This document shows positions 13,550 through 26,469 of a DNA stretch of 64,000 nucleotides, piece after piece; position 1 is the first letter of the stretch; the number at the start of each line of letters is the position of its first letter. The translations under genes were made by a program, and so were the position numbers. A model generated the notes under the pieces. That model was not told where the DNA came from. It worked only from the letters and a program-made list of their open reading frames with translations, and did not search any database. Source of the DNA: Arabidopsis thaliana (lineage: Eukaryota; Streptophyta; Magnoliopsida; Brassicales; Brassicaceae); assembly GCF_000001735.4 (NCBI RefSeq), contig NC_003071.7, positions 19,443,443 through 19,507,442 on the forward strand, written 5' to 3'.

Positions 13550-13846
13550 GGATAAGGCAACACCGGTATGCTTCTTTTGGTCCTTTCTTGATCTTGTAAA
13601 CACGTTAGGCTGCGGCAGTTTTTTCATTATATAGCGAAGAGAGTGTTAAAAAGAAAATTTAAAAGTTTTCACTCTAAACAAAAGAAGTCGGTTTTGTTTG
13701 TAGTAACCCGACACAGGTTTCATGTATAGTTTTAGTACCACATGTCTGTAACCGAAATTTACTCTGTTGTCACAAAAATGACATCATAAGTCTAATTTTA
13801 TTACAAGAAGATTATTATCATTTCATTTGCAAACTAAATTGTTTTT

Positions 13847-13915
13847 CGTTTTAACTACTAATATTAACATTTTATTTTCGTTTTAACTACTAATATTAAC
13901 ATTTTATTTTCGTTT
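13847..13915. repeat. 32-bp direct tandem repeat, about 2.2 copies
   Basis: A unit beginning CGTTTTAACTACTAATATTA starts at 13847 and again at 13879. A partial third copy (CGTTT) starts at 13911. The two full copies appear identical, so the duplication is recent or conserved. It lies about 250 bp upstream of the DIM1A ATG. Confidence 0.9.
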
Positions 13916-14058
13916 AAAAGGTTTGTGAAATCGAAAACAAACATTACTTGAGATGAAATGTAATAAAATTAAATTAAATGAAAACCGACCAGAGAAAAGA
14001 ATAAAATAAAAACAGAGTAGGTTGAATAGAAAACACGGCTGAGAGAAAGTAAAGAGAA

Positions 14059-14067
14059 AAACCCTAA
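14059..14067 (+). promoter_or_regulatory. Telo-box in the DIM1A leader
   Basis: AAACCCTAA sits about 65 bp before the DIM1A ATG. Telo-boxes near the start site are typical of plant ribosome-biogenesis and ribosomal-protein genes, which fits an rRNA dimethylase. Confidence 0.6.
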
Positions 14068-14125
14068 TCTTCATCTTCATCTTCTCCCGCCGTCGGCCGT
14101 AAGAGGTTTCGAAGAAGCAAAGTGA

Positions 14126-15335
<1,210 letters not shown>

Positions 15336-15724
15336 TCGTTTTGTGGTGTGAAAGTTTTGTCCTTACTTATTACTATTGTTCAAGTTTTAACATTTGGAAG
15401 TGAAAATCAATCAAAGTCTTTGAGTTACTGACGCAACCCTTTCTTCTGCTCATAACTATAATGAATCAGTTTTTTCTGTGAAGTTTGAGTTCATCTAACC
15501 ATTTTGTTCTCTTAGCTCAATGCAGTGTCGTTGCCCATAAAAGATGCACTGGTTTCATTTGCCTACATCTTTTGGGACTTAAGACTAGTGCATGTGTTCT
15601 GTATCTGAAATGGACTTTAAATAAACTTAGAAGAAAACTGCTATGACATCGTCATACTAAAAAAGTATTGTCTAAAACACTAATGGTAGTAGCACAAAGC
15701 TGCGTGCTGTCTACTTATACAATA
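15336..15724. other. Convergent 3' ends of DIM1A and CKI1
   Basis: This 389 bp separates the two stop codons, and both 3'-UTRs must lie within it. No ORF or repeat of note. Overlapping antisense 3' ends are possible but cannot be read from DNA. Confidence 0.6.
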
Positions 15725-18700
15725 CTAGTGACGTTTGCTTTCGATTTCTCTAATGACGTTTGCAAGTTGATTCAAGCTTTTATCTAAGAAGGCGTCCATT
15801 CCAGCTTGAATGGTTTCTCTTGCTTCCTCTGAACCAGGATCATGACCAGATACAGCTATAATTGGTGTACGCACCCCATAACTTTTCTCCACTTTCCTAA
15901 TCTCTCTAGTTGCTTCATAGCCATCCATTTCTGGCATCTGTGCAGAACATTAATACTTATTAGGACTCAACTATTTGTTTTTGTGTTATGAAAGGTTGTT
16001 AATCAATTAAACTTACTTGGCAGTCCATGAATATGTAGTCAAACGGAAGTTTATCTACTGAACCTTGTTCTTCTCTTTGTGTAAGCCCTTCAGTGACTAA
16101 TCTCAAAGCTTCTTTCCCACTGTCGCATTGTTCGACCTCTGAGACTCCCATCTTCTTCAGCTTTCCTGTTGCAACTTTACGTGATATAAAGTTATCATCG
16201 ACCACAAGAACTCTCTTTCCTCTTAAGAATTCATCGTCACTCGGCTTGGAAGTCTCTTGCTCGTCCTCTGGGTTCCCAATAGGCTTTCGACCGGTACGCA
16301 CTGACTTGACCCTAGTCTCACTCTCTGAATCTGTTGATGCCATTATCCTCTTACCTAATTTTTTGTTAAACATTGAGCTTGGCCCCTCTTCTTGGACTTT
16401 ATGTTTTGGTGATCTCTCTGCAACAAAAGAATGTCTCAGCAATGATTCCCTTTGCAGCTCAGTAGGTGGTTCTTTTAGCACAGTTCCTCCAAATTCAGGC
16501 AACATCTTCAAGACTTCCATAAGACGCGATCCGTGCAAAGGTCTCGAACAACTAATGTCCCCTCTCTCACTTACACGAGTGCTCGATTCGTTAAGCCAAA
16601 CAACTTTACAGGATATTCCATGGGGCAAGCCTCTACGAAACTGTTTGACAATATCGCACAGCTCAAAAAATGGTCCAGTTTTTGCATCAATCACCAAAAG
16701 GACAACTGCAGAGAAACTGATGCTTCTCCTTTTAGGAAGTTGGCTTCTTGAATCAATACCGTCCATGCCAATGAAAGGTAACTCCCTTGAGCTCGGACAT
16801 GACAAACTACACTCTGCTCTTCCCATGGAACTCTGAGGTGAAAATCCAAAAAGTCTCTCCAAAGCATAACTCAAATGCTCCCATTTCTCCACCACTGTAA
16901 CTTTAATCCCAAGATTCTTTATGTATTTCTCTGTAACTCTTCTGCGTTCTTCATTTTTCAATAGAAGAACCACTCTAGAACCTTCTTGCTTTGGACTTGA
17001 GCTGAGACAGTTGTTGAATCTAGGACTCAGGTTACGTATATTCATGCTACCTCCAAGTGAAGTGTTTATAGTCAGCCCGAGGTTTGGCGTGGATACATAA
17101 TCGCCTCCTGCTTCGATCTCCTGTCTCACTTTCATGTCACTCACTGGAGGAGACTCTAATGTTGTCAATAAAACATTGAATTGGAAACATGTTCCTTTCT
17201 CTCCCATGGCCTTGTCGGTGATTCTTATCTCCCCTCCCATTAATCTTACCTATAATAATAGACCACAAATGAAAACCATCTAGATTTACTTGTGAAGAGA
17301 AAGAACGTGTTCTGTTTTAGTAGCTTACCAAAGACTGCACAATCCCGAGCCCTAAACCAGTTCCTTGGTGTCCTTGAGCTGTTTCTCTTACTTGAACATA
17401 GTTTTCAAATACCGACTTACGCATCTCCATAGGTATCCCTTTACCAGTATCATCCACTTCAAACACAAACTCCATCGTGTTTGCATTGTTTCTTATGGAA
17501 TTCGATATTTCTGTCTCGTAGGTTGATGACTCTTCTTTATTCTTGCAGAACATACTCTTTACAAACTTGGACACACCTTTAGGATATGATGCAAGGACCA
17601 CAGAGCTATTGGAACCTGGCCTCTGAGCCCAAGCTCTTACCGCAATGTGCCCGTCGACGGTGAACTTGACAGCATTGCTAACAAGATTGTTCAGAATCTG
17701 CTTCAGTCTGCCACTATCCCCTCGTACATTCGAGAATTTGAAAACCGAGCCATCGTGCGGATCCAAAACTACATCAACCCCTTTCTTCATCGCAACGGGA
17801 TGGTAAAAATCGATGACGTCTTCAAGAAGTTTCGACAAGTTGAAATCTTCTTCCACTAACTGCATCTTCCCGCTTTCGATTTTGCTCATGTCCAAAACAG
17901 AGTTGAGCAGAGCTGTAATTTTAACAACATGAGGAAGAATTTTCTGTTAGAGAGAAAGTGAAGAAAACGCATAAGAGAAAGCTAAAGAAACAGAGTCTTA
18001 CCAACCAAATCCTTGGCGCAAACATTCACTTGGTTGAGAGTGGTGTCTACGTCGGAGCCAGGTTTAACTCCATCACGACATATATCAATCAGACCTTTCA
18101 TCCCTGCAAGGGCACCTCTAATATCGTGGCTAGCATTTGCAAATGCTTGACTCTTGTTCATGCTCTTTCTCTCAGCTTGTTGTGTCGCTTCCATTTGGTT
18201 TATCAGCGTTGCACGCATATGCATCTCTCTCCTTGTTGCTTGCATCATAAACCACACAAACCATACAGGCCAACCGAAGCCAAGAAATATCATAACCACA
18301 ATAAGTTGATATTTTGCCTTTTCCGCTTGGTGCTTGATGCGTGTTGCTCCTCCTTTGTTGGGAAACATGAGTGTGTATCTCTGGCAAAAAAAAAACCATT
18401 GGAAGAAGCTGAGAAACAACAAGTCGATGCATTTTTACTGCATCAAAGTGAAATATGTTTCAGTATTTACCAGAGGAACGCCCGAAACTTCAATAACAGA
18501 GCAAAAAGCTTGGTATCTTAATCTTTTGATCTCCACCTCGTAGCCACTGGAACTGCAATTTTCAGGGATGCATTGAGACCAGAGGGAGTTCGATTCTCTA
18601 CCGAAGCAAATCGAGCCATTGGAGATGAAGAAAGAATCATTCAGTGAACCTTCACGAACAAGCACCGTCCCGTCCTTTGTCCACATGTAAAGCTCTTCGC

Positions 18701-19680
18701 CGTGTAGATTCAAACTGTTCAAAACTTCGGTTAAAGTCTTAACCGGAAACCCTAAAGAAACAAGACCTTTCTTGCTGTACAAGCTAACCACGCTCTGTAT
18801 TAGAGTCTCGTTATCTTCTCCTCCCAAGCTCGTTCCTACAAAGGCTGTAGTGTAGTTATTACTCTGTGCTGCTTGGAACCAATCTGTATGGGTTACATCT
18901 AACGACTGAGATTTCGTTGAGTTCCCGTTAAGACGACCAGTTAACTGATCCACGGTTTGAGTGTACCAAGTGTAGTCTCCACGACTTGAATTCGACGAGG
19001 AATTGGCAAAAACAGCGACACTTGTGTTTGATTCTGCAATGTAAGAAAACATGAGACCGTCCCTACTGATGTACGAAACTTGTGAGACTTGAAGGATCGT
19101 TGAATAAGCTACAAACAACAATGGTGCGATCTGAAGAACAATAATAACAACAACAACAACAACATAAAATTATAGTTAATGTTATATAACTCAAACTAAT
19201 CCTAAGATAATAACTAAGAATAATTGAATTTATGTAATTAGTTTTAACAACCTGTGTTTGAATCTCTGTAAAACCAGTGTCGTTGTTGGTGATATAAGAA
19301 TCTATAACTCTCGCTAAACCGATCGTAGATAAGTTTGTCTTGGCATATGTAAATTTTCCGATGTTTTCAATCTCCGAAACTAGACTTGTCCGGAGATCTT
19401 CGGTAAATGAAGCGACCTCTTTGACTAGGTTCTCCGTTGTTGTTCGCCAATTTGAGATCCAAATGCACTCGAAAACAACCACCAGGAATGCCTATATTTT
19501 TCAATAAATATACATGAATGGGTGATATACACACAATAATTATATCATTTGAAAAACAAGAACGAGATGAGTAGAAATGTAGAATCATCGTATAATTTAG
19601 AAGAAAGAAAGCAGAATTACCAGGACGCAAAAGACCACAATTGGACGTGAAGCCACAAGCTTTGTAACTTTCACCATCAT
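15725..19680 (-). CDS. CKI1: Hybrid sensor histidine kinase CKI1
   Basis: Seven coding exons on the minus strand (19680-19621, 19491-19252, 19130-18471, 18380-18002, 17912-17329, 17249-16017, 15937-15725) sum to 3369 nt, 1122 residues (AT2G47430 by recollection). CKI1 feeds phosphate to AHP proteins in the cytokinin two-component pathway without binding cytokinin, and is needed in the female gametophyte and for vascular cambium. Seen: a first membrane helix at about 9-28; an outer domain with many N-glycosylation sequons; a second helix at about 345-366; the H-box ANASHDIRGA with phospho-acceptor His405; an N-box NNLVSNAVKF; G-boxes DDTGKGIP and GTGLGLGI; and a C-terminal receiver with VLVVDDN, acceptor Asp1050 (FMDCQ) and a late Lys (DKS). 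A degenerate region separates kinase and receiver. Translation starts at the first of two ATGs. All catalytic residues are present. Confidence 0.97.
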
Positions 19681-20903
19681 TTGAGTGAACTTGTATAACC
19701 ACAAAAAGCAAAAAAAAAAAAAATAATAATTAATACGTGTATCTCGTGATCCCTTATAAATTTGATTCTAAAGATCAAGACTCGTCAAGAATGGCAAGAT
19801 TACCTAGAACGGCGATCGTTTTTAGAGGAACAGATTTCTGTCTTGATTAGTCCTCCAAGGAAGAAGCTGCTGCAAAGAAGCCACTGAAAAGAGCTCAGTC
19901 ATGTAAATCACGGTCCACAAATGTTTTGCAATTCTACGAGGAAGCATTGTTAACTTATTGTAGGAAGCGATACGTATAAAAAGCAACAAAGTACAACGAT
20001 CAAAGTGCCTTACATTTCACGTTTTGCAAAGTCAAGGAGAATGATAAACCCTAAAAAGCTCTTTTCATATTATCTTCTTCCTCGGAGCAAAGTCGAAACC
20101 CTTTGATAACAAAAGAATACAAAAAAAATGATTCTCAAGATCCATTTCTATATATTTTATCTAGAATTGAGCTATACATATAGGTGTGTGTGTGTGTGCA
20201 TATATATAATATACTATAAATGACGACGAAGAAAAGAGTAAAATAATATAGATATAGATACATATAGATCTTCCACCAAAGAAAACCATAAACTCAAGTG
20301 CAAAAATAAAATTAGGAACATGTATGAATTTATATCCTATGTATTGCAAAGGGGAAAGGAAGCTTAGTACAAACAAATCATGGTAATAAATAAAAACAAT
20401 CATCTCATTTTAGGAAACAATATCTCAGGCATTCGGATATTAGTTTTAACTTAAATCTATTACATTTAATACTCATGAAAATGATTAAACATAAAAACCA
20501 AAAGATTTTCATTTTTAAACATCAATATAACACGAAAATAGTCTTAATTAGATTTCACATAGAAGAAATAAAGATTCATCAAGAAAGTCGAGAGAAAGGG
20601 CGCTAATGAAAACGAAATAACCTTTGTGAATTTGAGTGAATAATTAATGTGAAATCGAGTGAACCATAAACAGAAGGCAAAACTGATGACACCCCTTACA
20701 TATTTAGAGATTTATGTATGTATGTCTTATGATATGATGTGTATAAATATATATGTATAAAAAGATAAATTACATTTTAATATATATAAAGATAAATTAA
20801 CTTTACGTTTTGCTGCCAAAAAAAAAATCCACATACTACCTTAGATTTCAACACTGCATGTCTGTGGTAAAATAATAGTTTGGCTGCGAAATTCGCCACT
20901 TAA

Positions 20904-20950
20904 ATCTAAAATTTTAGATGTAAATTCACGACTTAAACTTACATCTAAAT
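20904..20950. repeat. Palindrome plus inverted repeat, possible element remnant
   Basis: ATCTAAAATTTTAGAT at 20904-20919 is a perfect 16-bp palindrome. Part of it (ATTTTAGATGTAA, 20911-20923) recurs inverted, with about one mismatch, at 20939-20951. The sequence could fold into a hairpin. A transposable-element origin is only a guess. Confidence 0.4.
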
Positions 20951-22710
20951 TTTTAATTAAAAGAATGATTTGACTAACAAATTTTCTAAGAGTCGTGGGA
21001 CGATGCAACATTTTCACTTCTCCAAATACGGTAATTTAGTCATATATACCATATACACCATAGATTAGATTATAATGGTCACACGATAAATATATATACC
21101 ATAAAATTATGATATAAACTTGTTTGACGATAATCTTTTATAAATTTTGAGATCACATATTAAATATAATAAAAGTGAAATTTTTAATCCAAAATTAGTT
21201 TTCTTCAAAAGTAACATATGCTTTATTATATTTTAATGTAATATTATTATAATTATTAAAAGAAGTAAATTTGTTACTTATATATATATCCAACACGTTT
21301 TTGATTGTTAAAGCTTTATCCAATGTAACTTTCCGGTTTAAATTTTATATAAAAAAAGTAGGGACACACAAAAAAAAATCATTTATGTGATTAGTTAAGG
21401 AAGTGAAATGACAAATGGTTTTATAAATATATTGATAGCGTTAATTGTAGCGAGAAAATGTATGTTTTAATGTTCTGACCCGTTCACCGTTGTCTTTCTT
21501 TTGGTCTGTTTGGCCCATTATGTTTTCTATTTGGCCCAATACTTCTAAATTTGACCTTTTACTATCCATCAACTAATACAAAGTTAACCTTTACATTTGA
21601 CCCCTATTTCGCACAACCAAAATATTTATAATGTGTTCATCATTCCATACTTTTCGAAATGGGTTTTAGGGAAATATTAACGTGTTTGGAATCATATTCG
21701 ATCCAACAAGACTTTAGTCCCAATCTTTTTCTAGACACTCCTAAGTGGGGCTAATCTATGAGTGTACCATGTGAAATAAGTTTTTGACATACTCACAAAT
21801 GTCCTACAAGCAACACATTGAGGACCATCCACTTATGTGATATACATGTGACTGTCTCTATTGTTGTATCCTTGTGCTTTTTATAAGTAATGTCCCACTA
21901 TCAATATATAAAACACACTTCAATCAAACTCTAATTCTCTAAAACGCTAATCGTAACATGCCAAACACAGTGCATATTAGCGGCTGCTCCTATTAGATAA
22001 GATTCTGTGTCCTGTGAGAGAGGAAAAAAAAAAGCCCATGAAACTATAAACTACTGTCAAAGTCTGTGAATTCAGACTTTTATCACATGTTTTCCCAATT
22101 ATTGTCATTCCCTTTTTATTTTTACTTTCAAGTCCAGAGTACAACCTTTGGATCGATTCTTGTCTCCATAACTAAAAAATAAATAATTTTGTTGATATTC
22201 CCATTCGAATTTCTTTAATATTTGTTTATTTATTTTCGTTCGTTTTTAATTGCATTATTCACAACTTTTCAGCAAAGCATTGCCAAGCTGGTGTCTGGCC
22301 CTCTTTTTCCGATGCTTTCTTTTAATTTCTTTTCTTAAAAATAAATTGATGACGATTTTAAATGACGACGAAACAAATTATCATTCGGTTTAAGATTTTT
22401 TTTCTTTTTTTGAATGAGGTTTGGTGAATTCATGTCTTCATTCTAATATAATCATTCAACGTCAGAGTCCGAATGTATTTTTTTATAATAATTCTAAATC
22501 AAATCTAACTACCTCGTTTTCATAAGCAACAACTATCTATTTCAAAAAATAAAATAAAAACGAATAAAACAAGGCATATATTGCTTAACGTATGGATCAA
22601 AAAGCTATACAATAACAGAGTAAAAAGAAGAAACTGAGAATTTAATATTATTAGTGTTTGAAAAATTAGGGATTTTTTTTGTGTGGAATAGCACATGGAT
22701 AACTCATTCC

Positions 22711-22738
22711 CACGTGAAATCTAATCCGAGAACACGTG
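22711..22738. promoter_or_regulatory. Paired G-boxes in the CKI1-TPR intergenic region
   Basis: CACGTG occurs at 22711-22716 and 22733-22738, 22 bp (about two helical turns) apart, on the same face. The pair lies about 3 kb upstream of CKI1 and 3.7 kb upstream of the TPR gene, so no target is obvious. Confidence 0.35.
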
Positions 22739-25700
22739 CCTTTCCGCAGAGGTCTCTCTGACTTTTTTTGATTAGTTTCAAGTTCCAGCAATTTCAAAAT
22801 TCAAAGAGGTCTAAATTGTGTGAATTTGAGCAACTAGCTCGATGCTTGTTTTGATGCCCAACGTTAATATTTTTTTGGTTTCGACTAAACAACAAAATCA
22901 TGACGTTTTTATTTGCTAATTACAATATTTATAATTATTCTATTTGACTTTTAATATCATTCCTTCGGACACTTATTTTGTTCTATCTAAAACCCATGTC
23001 TTGGGATATGGTTCCATTTGCCGAGCATTCTGCAGTCACCAGTCACCAGTCAGCACCACCCAAAATAAGATACTAATTTATTTATTTTTATTTTCTTATA
23101 CGTCAACTAATTATTACTATATATATGTTGACTATGAGATACTTGGATATTACTTTTGTAAACTTTATCGTTTGAAATTATATGGTGTATTTTAGTCTAA
23201 GCGATTTTGTGGACTTAAACTCGTATTTATTAGAGGTTTTTTTTAATAAACTAAAGAAAAATAATAAGAGTATTTATCCAAGTATTATATTGAATGAAAT
23301 CTTTTATATCTGAGATCGAAAAAATGTCCAATATAGTTTAGCTGTTTAAGATCATTTTGTATATTCGTCATTTTGTGCCTCCTCGGATACAAACATGCTT
23401 AAAGAATGGGGACCGTTAATTACGTTTAATCAAACCTAAAGCTATTTGAAAACTTAACTAAGGATGATAAAATGAAATGAGTATAGTAAAATATCTTCTC
23501 GATATATGTCATTATAATAACAGATAGATTCCCAGTGCTTTAAATTTACTCGAACCATCCTGGCAAAATCTGTGACCACTAGCTTTAAACCTAACGTCTT
23601 CATCAATGACAGTGTCTGATATATATGTATATGAGAATAAATTTATAATTTCTCCCCTGTACGTTAACGTTGTGTCTCAATGTAATTATAATTACTATTA
23701 GCTCACGTAATGAGTGCAGGATTAAGATTATTGAATTCGAAATGAATATATTTGGACTCACCCATATAACATATATATATATACAGGTCCAAATAAATGC
23801 GGGAGGAAAATTGTACCTGTAAAATAACCAATTAATCATATTTTTCTTTCTTTCTTGTTGTTGGATTATAGTGATTTTCTTATCTAGGAAAATAGAGTTC
23901 CCAATTATAAGGGCTAACTGTCCCTTGACAGAAAAAAAGAATCCTATGAGAAGAAAATTGAATGATATTTGCATCTATCTATAATCGTTTCATTTGATTT
24001 TACTATTAGCAACAAATTTATTTGATTTAATACAAACTTCAAAGGAAGTCGAGGCAGAACCAGAACATGTGTTTTTTCCACTTATGCATTTATTTGTTTA
24101 TGATGAGCCTGTCCTTTTTGTTTTTGCCCTCTTCTTATTTTATGTACCACAAACTCCATCAACGCGATATATCACGGGTATTCTTTTTTTCCATTGTTTT
24201 ATACAAACTATTGTAACTAGCATTATATATATAAAAAAGGACTTTAATTTTGTAGTTTTTATACGTAACGACTGTTCATATCATTGACTTTATACCTTTA
24301 TACGAAACCTTTTTCACGTATAGAAAATTATATCTAAGTTTTTATTATAAATGTTTTTGTTATTGTTAACCTACTTTAACAAGAAGAAGAAGAAAAAAAA
24401 ATAGGAAAGGTTTTGTTGTAAGAAATTGTATTAAAAAATAACATATTTACAACACGATGTGCTGTTATAAAAGCAAACTTATGAGTCCGAATGTTTTTGA
24501 TCTGATTTAAAATACCAAAAACTAAAAAAGAAAAGAAAACACACAATGACTTTAATATGTAAAATACAAACAAATGTTGCAAAAGAAATTAAGAGAGTTT
24601 GGTAATGCCAAATAGGCAAAAGAATAATTTATGTGTGGCAAGCAATGAACAAAGCTGAGCTGTACATGTACCACACCTTTCATTCATTGGTTACCATCTA
24701 ACTGAAAGTGACACGTGTCTTATAATCAACAAGGCTTTTCTGACGTGGCAGTGCATTTAATTATTTGATTTGACAAGTTTAGGCTATCGTTGTCAAACAA
24801 ATTAACTTAATTGTATCAAAATTGCTCGCACAGTACGTAATTCTATTTTAAGTTTAAAATCAACGGAGACACTAGTGTCCTATTTAATTATCTCCAAGTA
24901 AAGAAAAGAAAAAATAAATATTTGTGCTTAGTTGATTAAAAATTAAAAAGCACGATTCTTGTCTTGAGCTCCTTACAGCTTACAAGATAATTAAGAACCA
25001 AATCACTTTTTTTGGTTAAAACAAATCATAATGTTAGAGGCTAGAGATACTTATGATGTTACCATGCACTTTCCCCTTAATAACTAGCTCACTTAATTAC
25101 AGTAATACCATACAGTAATATCTACTTGATGTGCCTATTGAGTCATCGATCCAATGAACTTATTCACTGCTTCAATTTTATGAAATATCATTATTTTAAC
25201 GTAAACATCATTACTAGTGTTTTTATCATCAAATTACCGATTTAGTGTAAGTAAATCGAATCAGTTTTTAAATACTGTTGGACACATATATACATAGACA
25301 TGCCAATTACTCAAGTATCATGTTGGTTTGCATATACTCTAGTTTTAATCAGGGTTTATATTATTTCAATTTAAGTAAACGCATGCTAAATGATAGATCA
25401 TGAAATAGAATTAGGGTATCCATTGTTTAATGAAATGAATCGTTGAACTGGTATAACATGCAAAAAGATAATGTATCCACTATGTAAGCATTATAAGGTG
25501 CCGCTATAACAAAAATATCCACATGGTCAAGACTGAAACGTCGCATTATCAAACAATATTACATGCTCAATTGTTAAATTTTCTAGCCAAATTAATAATA
25601 TCGTCATGGAGGAAAAAAAATAGAGTTGAATAATTGGCAATGATCATAATGGATATGGGTTTCTCAAAAACGCAATCATATATCGTGCGACAAGGTTACA

Positions 25701-26469
25701 GTAATATAGATATCATGCTTATTCCAAAACGACGACTAAAACGTAAAAGATTACAGAACTAGTAAACGAGTATATAATGTTAGGGAATGTTCTTTAATTT
25801 ATAATCTAGCTAGTATAAATCACATATCCTATTTCATATGCGAGATATGAACAACAAAGTAGTATACTTAATTGAATCAATAATAATCCAAATTAAATTT
25901 ATATGGTTTAGATCATAGAGAACCTAAATATCTAAAACTAACAAAGTCTAAACCACCTCGATTAATTGGGAATAGGATGATAATATAAAGTCTAGATTTT
26001 GTTTTAGTTCAAAAATCGAAACAAAATCTTACTGTAATTAACTTACTACGTTCCCTTACTGAAGATTGATCACCACACGGTAAAAAAAACACCGTTAAAA
26101 GGTTAAACCAAAAATATTGCTAAGAAGACATTATTTGGTTAGTTGAATGAAAAATTAGGGAATGGGAAGTGTGAAACCTACCTAAAATATGGCTATGTAG
26201 ATGATATTCATTGAAGAGAGAGAGAATATAGAAGTGTAAAAAGAGAAAATGGTGCCAGCTATGAATTAGAAGGATCAAAGCTTTCTCTGAAGCTGTCATC
26301 TATCTCTCTCTTTCCTTATAGTGCTCTGTTTCTCTCCACATTCACACACTCTCCCTCTCTCTCTCCATTATTAAATCACTTGTTGTTGTCTTTCTTTTTT
26401 CAAACCTTGGAAGCAAGGAATTCTTTTTTGATGATTTAATCGAAAGCTTCTTCCTCCAAACAAACATCA

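Larger units (their letters stand above)
19681..26469. other. 6.8 kb AT-rich intergenic region between divergent CKI1 and the TPR gene
   Basis: No gene can be supported. The track of open frames here is short and low-complexity. The first 400 bp are probably the CKI1 leader and promoter, and the last 250 bp a pyrimidine-rich leader of the TPR gene. Between them I see a (TG)8 run near 20183-20198, a palindrome near 20904 (separate entry), two G-boxes at 22711 and 22733, ACACGTGT at 24711-24718, TGACGTGGCA at 24741-24750, and a GTCACCA micro-tandem near 23035-23050. I see no long terminal repeats, transposase, tRNA or CRISPR. Degenerate element remnants or an unannotated noncoding RNA remain possible. 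Confidence 0.5.

Noticed and set aside
16093..16836. 247-codon open frame on the plus strand, antisense to CKI1
   Set aside because: It lies wholly opposite a CKI1 exon coding for a Ser/Leu/Arg-rich linker. Its sequence is a complement shadow with no recognisable domain, leader or intron signals.
23603..24287. Hydrophobic ORFs of about 100-120 codons in the gene-poor interval
   Set aside because: Composed of Ile, Phe, Tyr, Leu and Lys codons expected from AT-rich DNA; no conserved motif, leader or intron structure.
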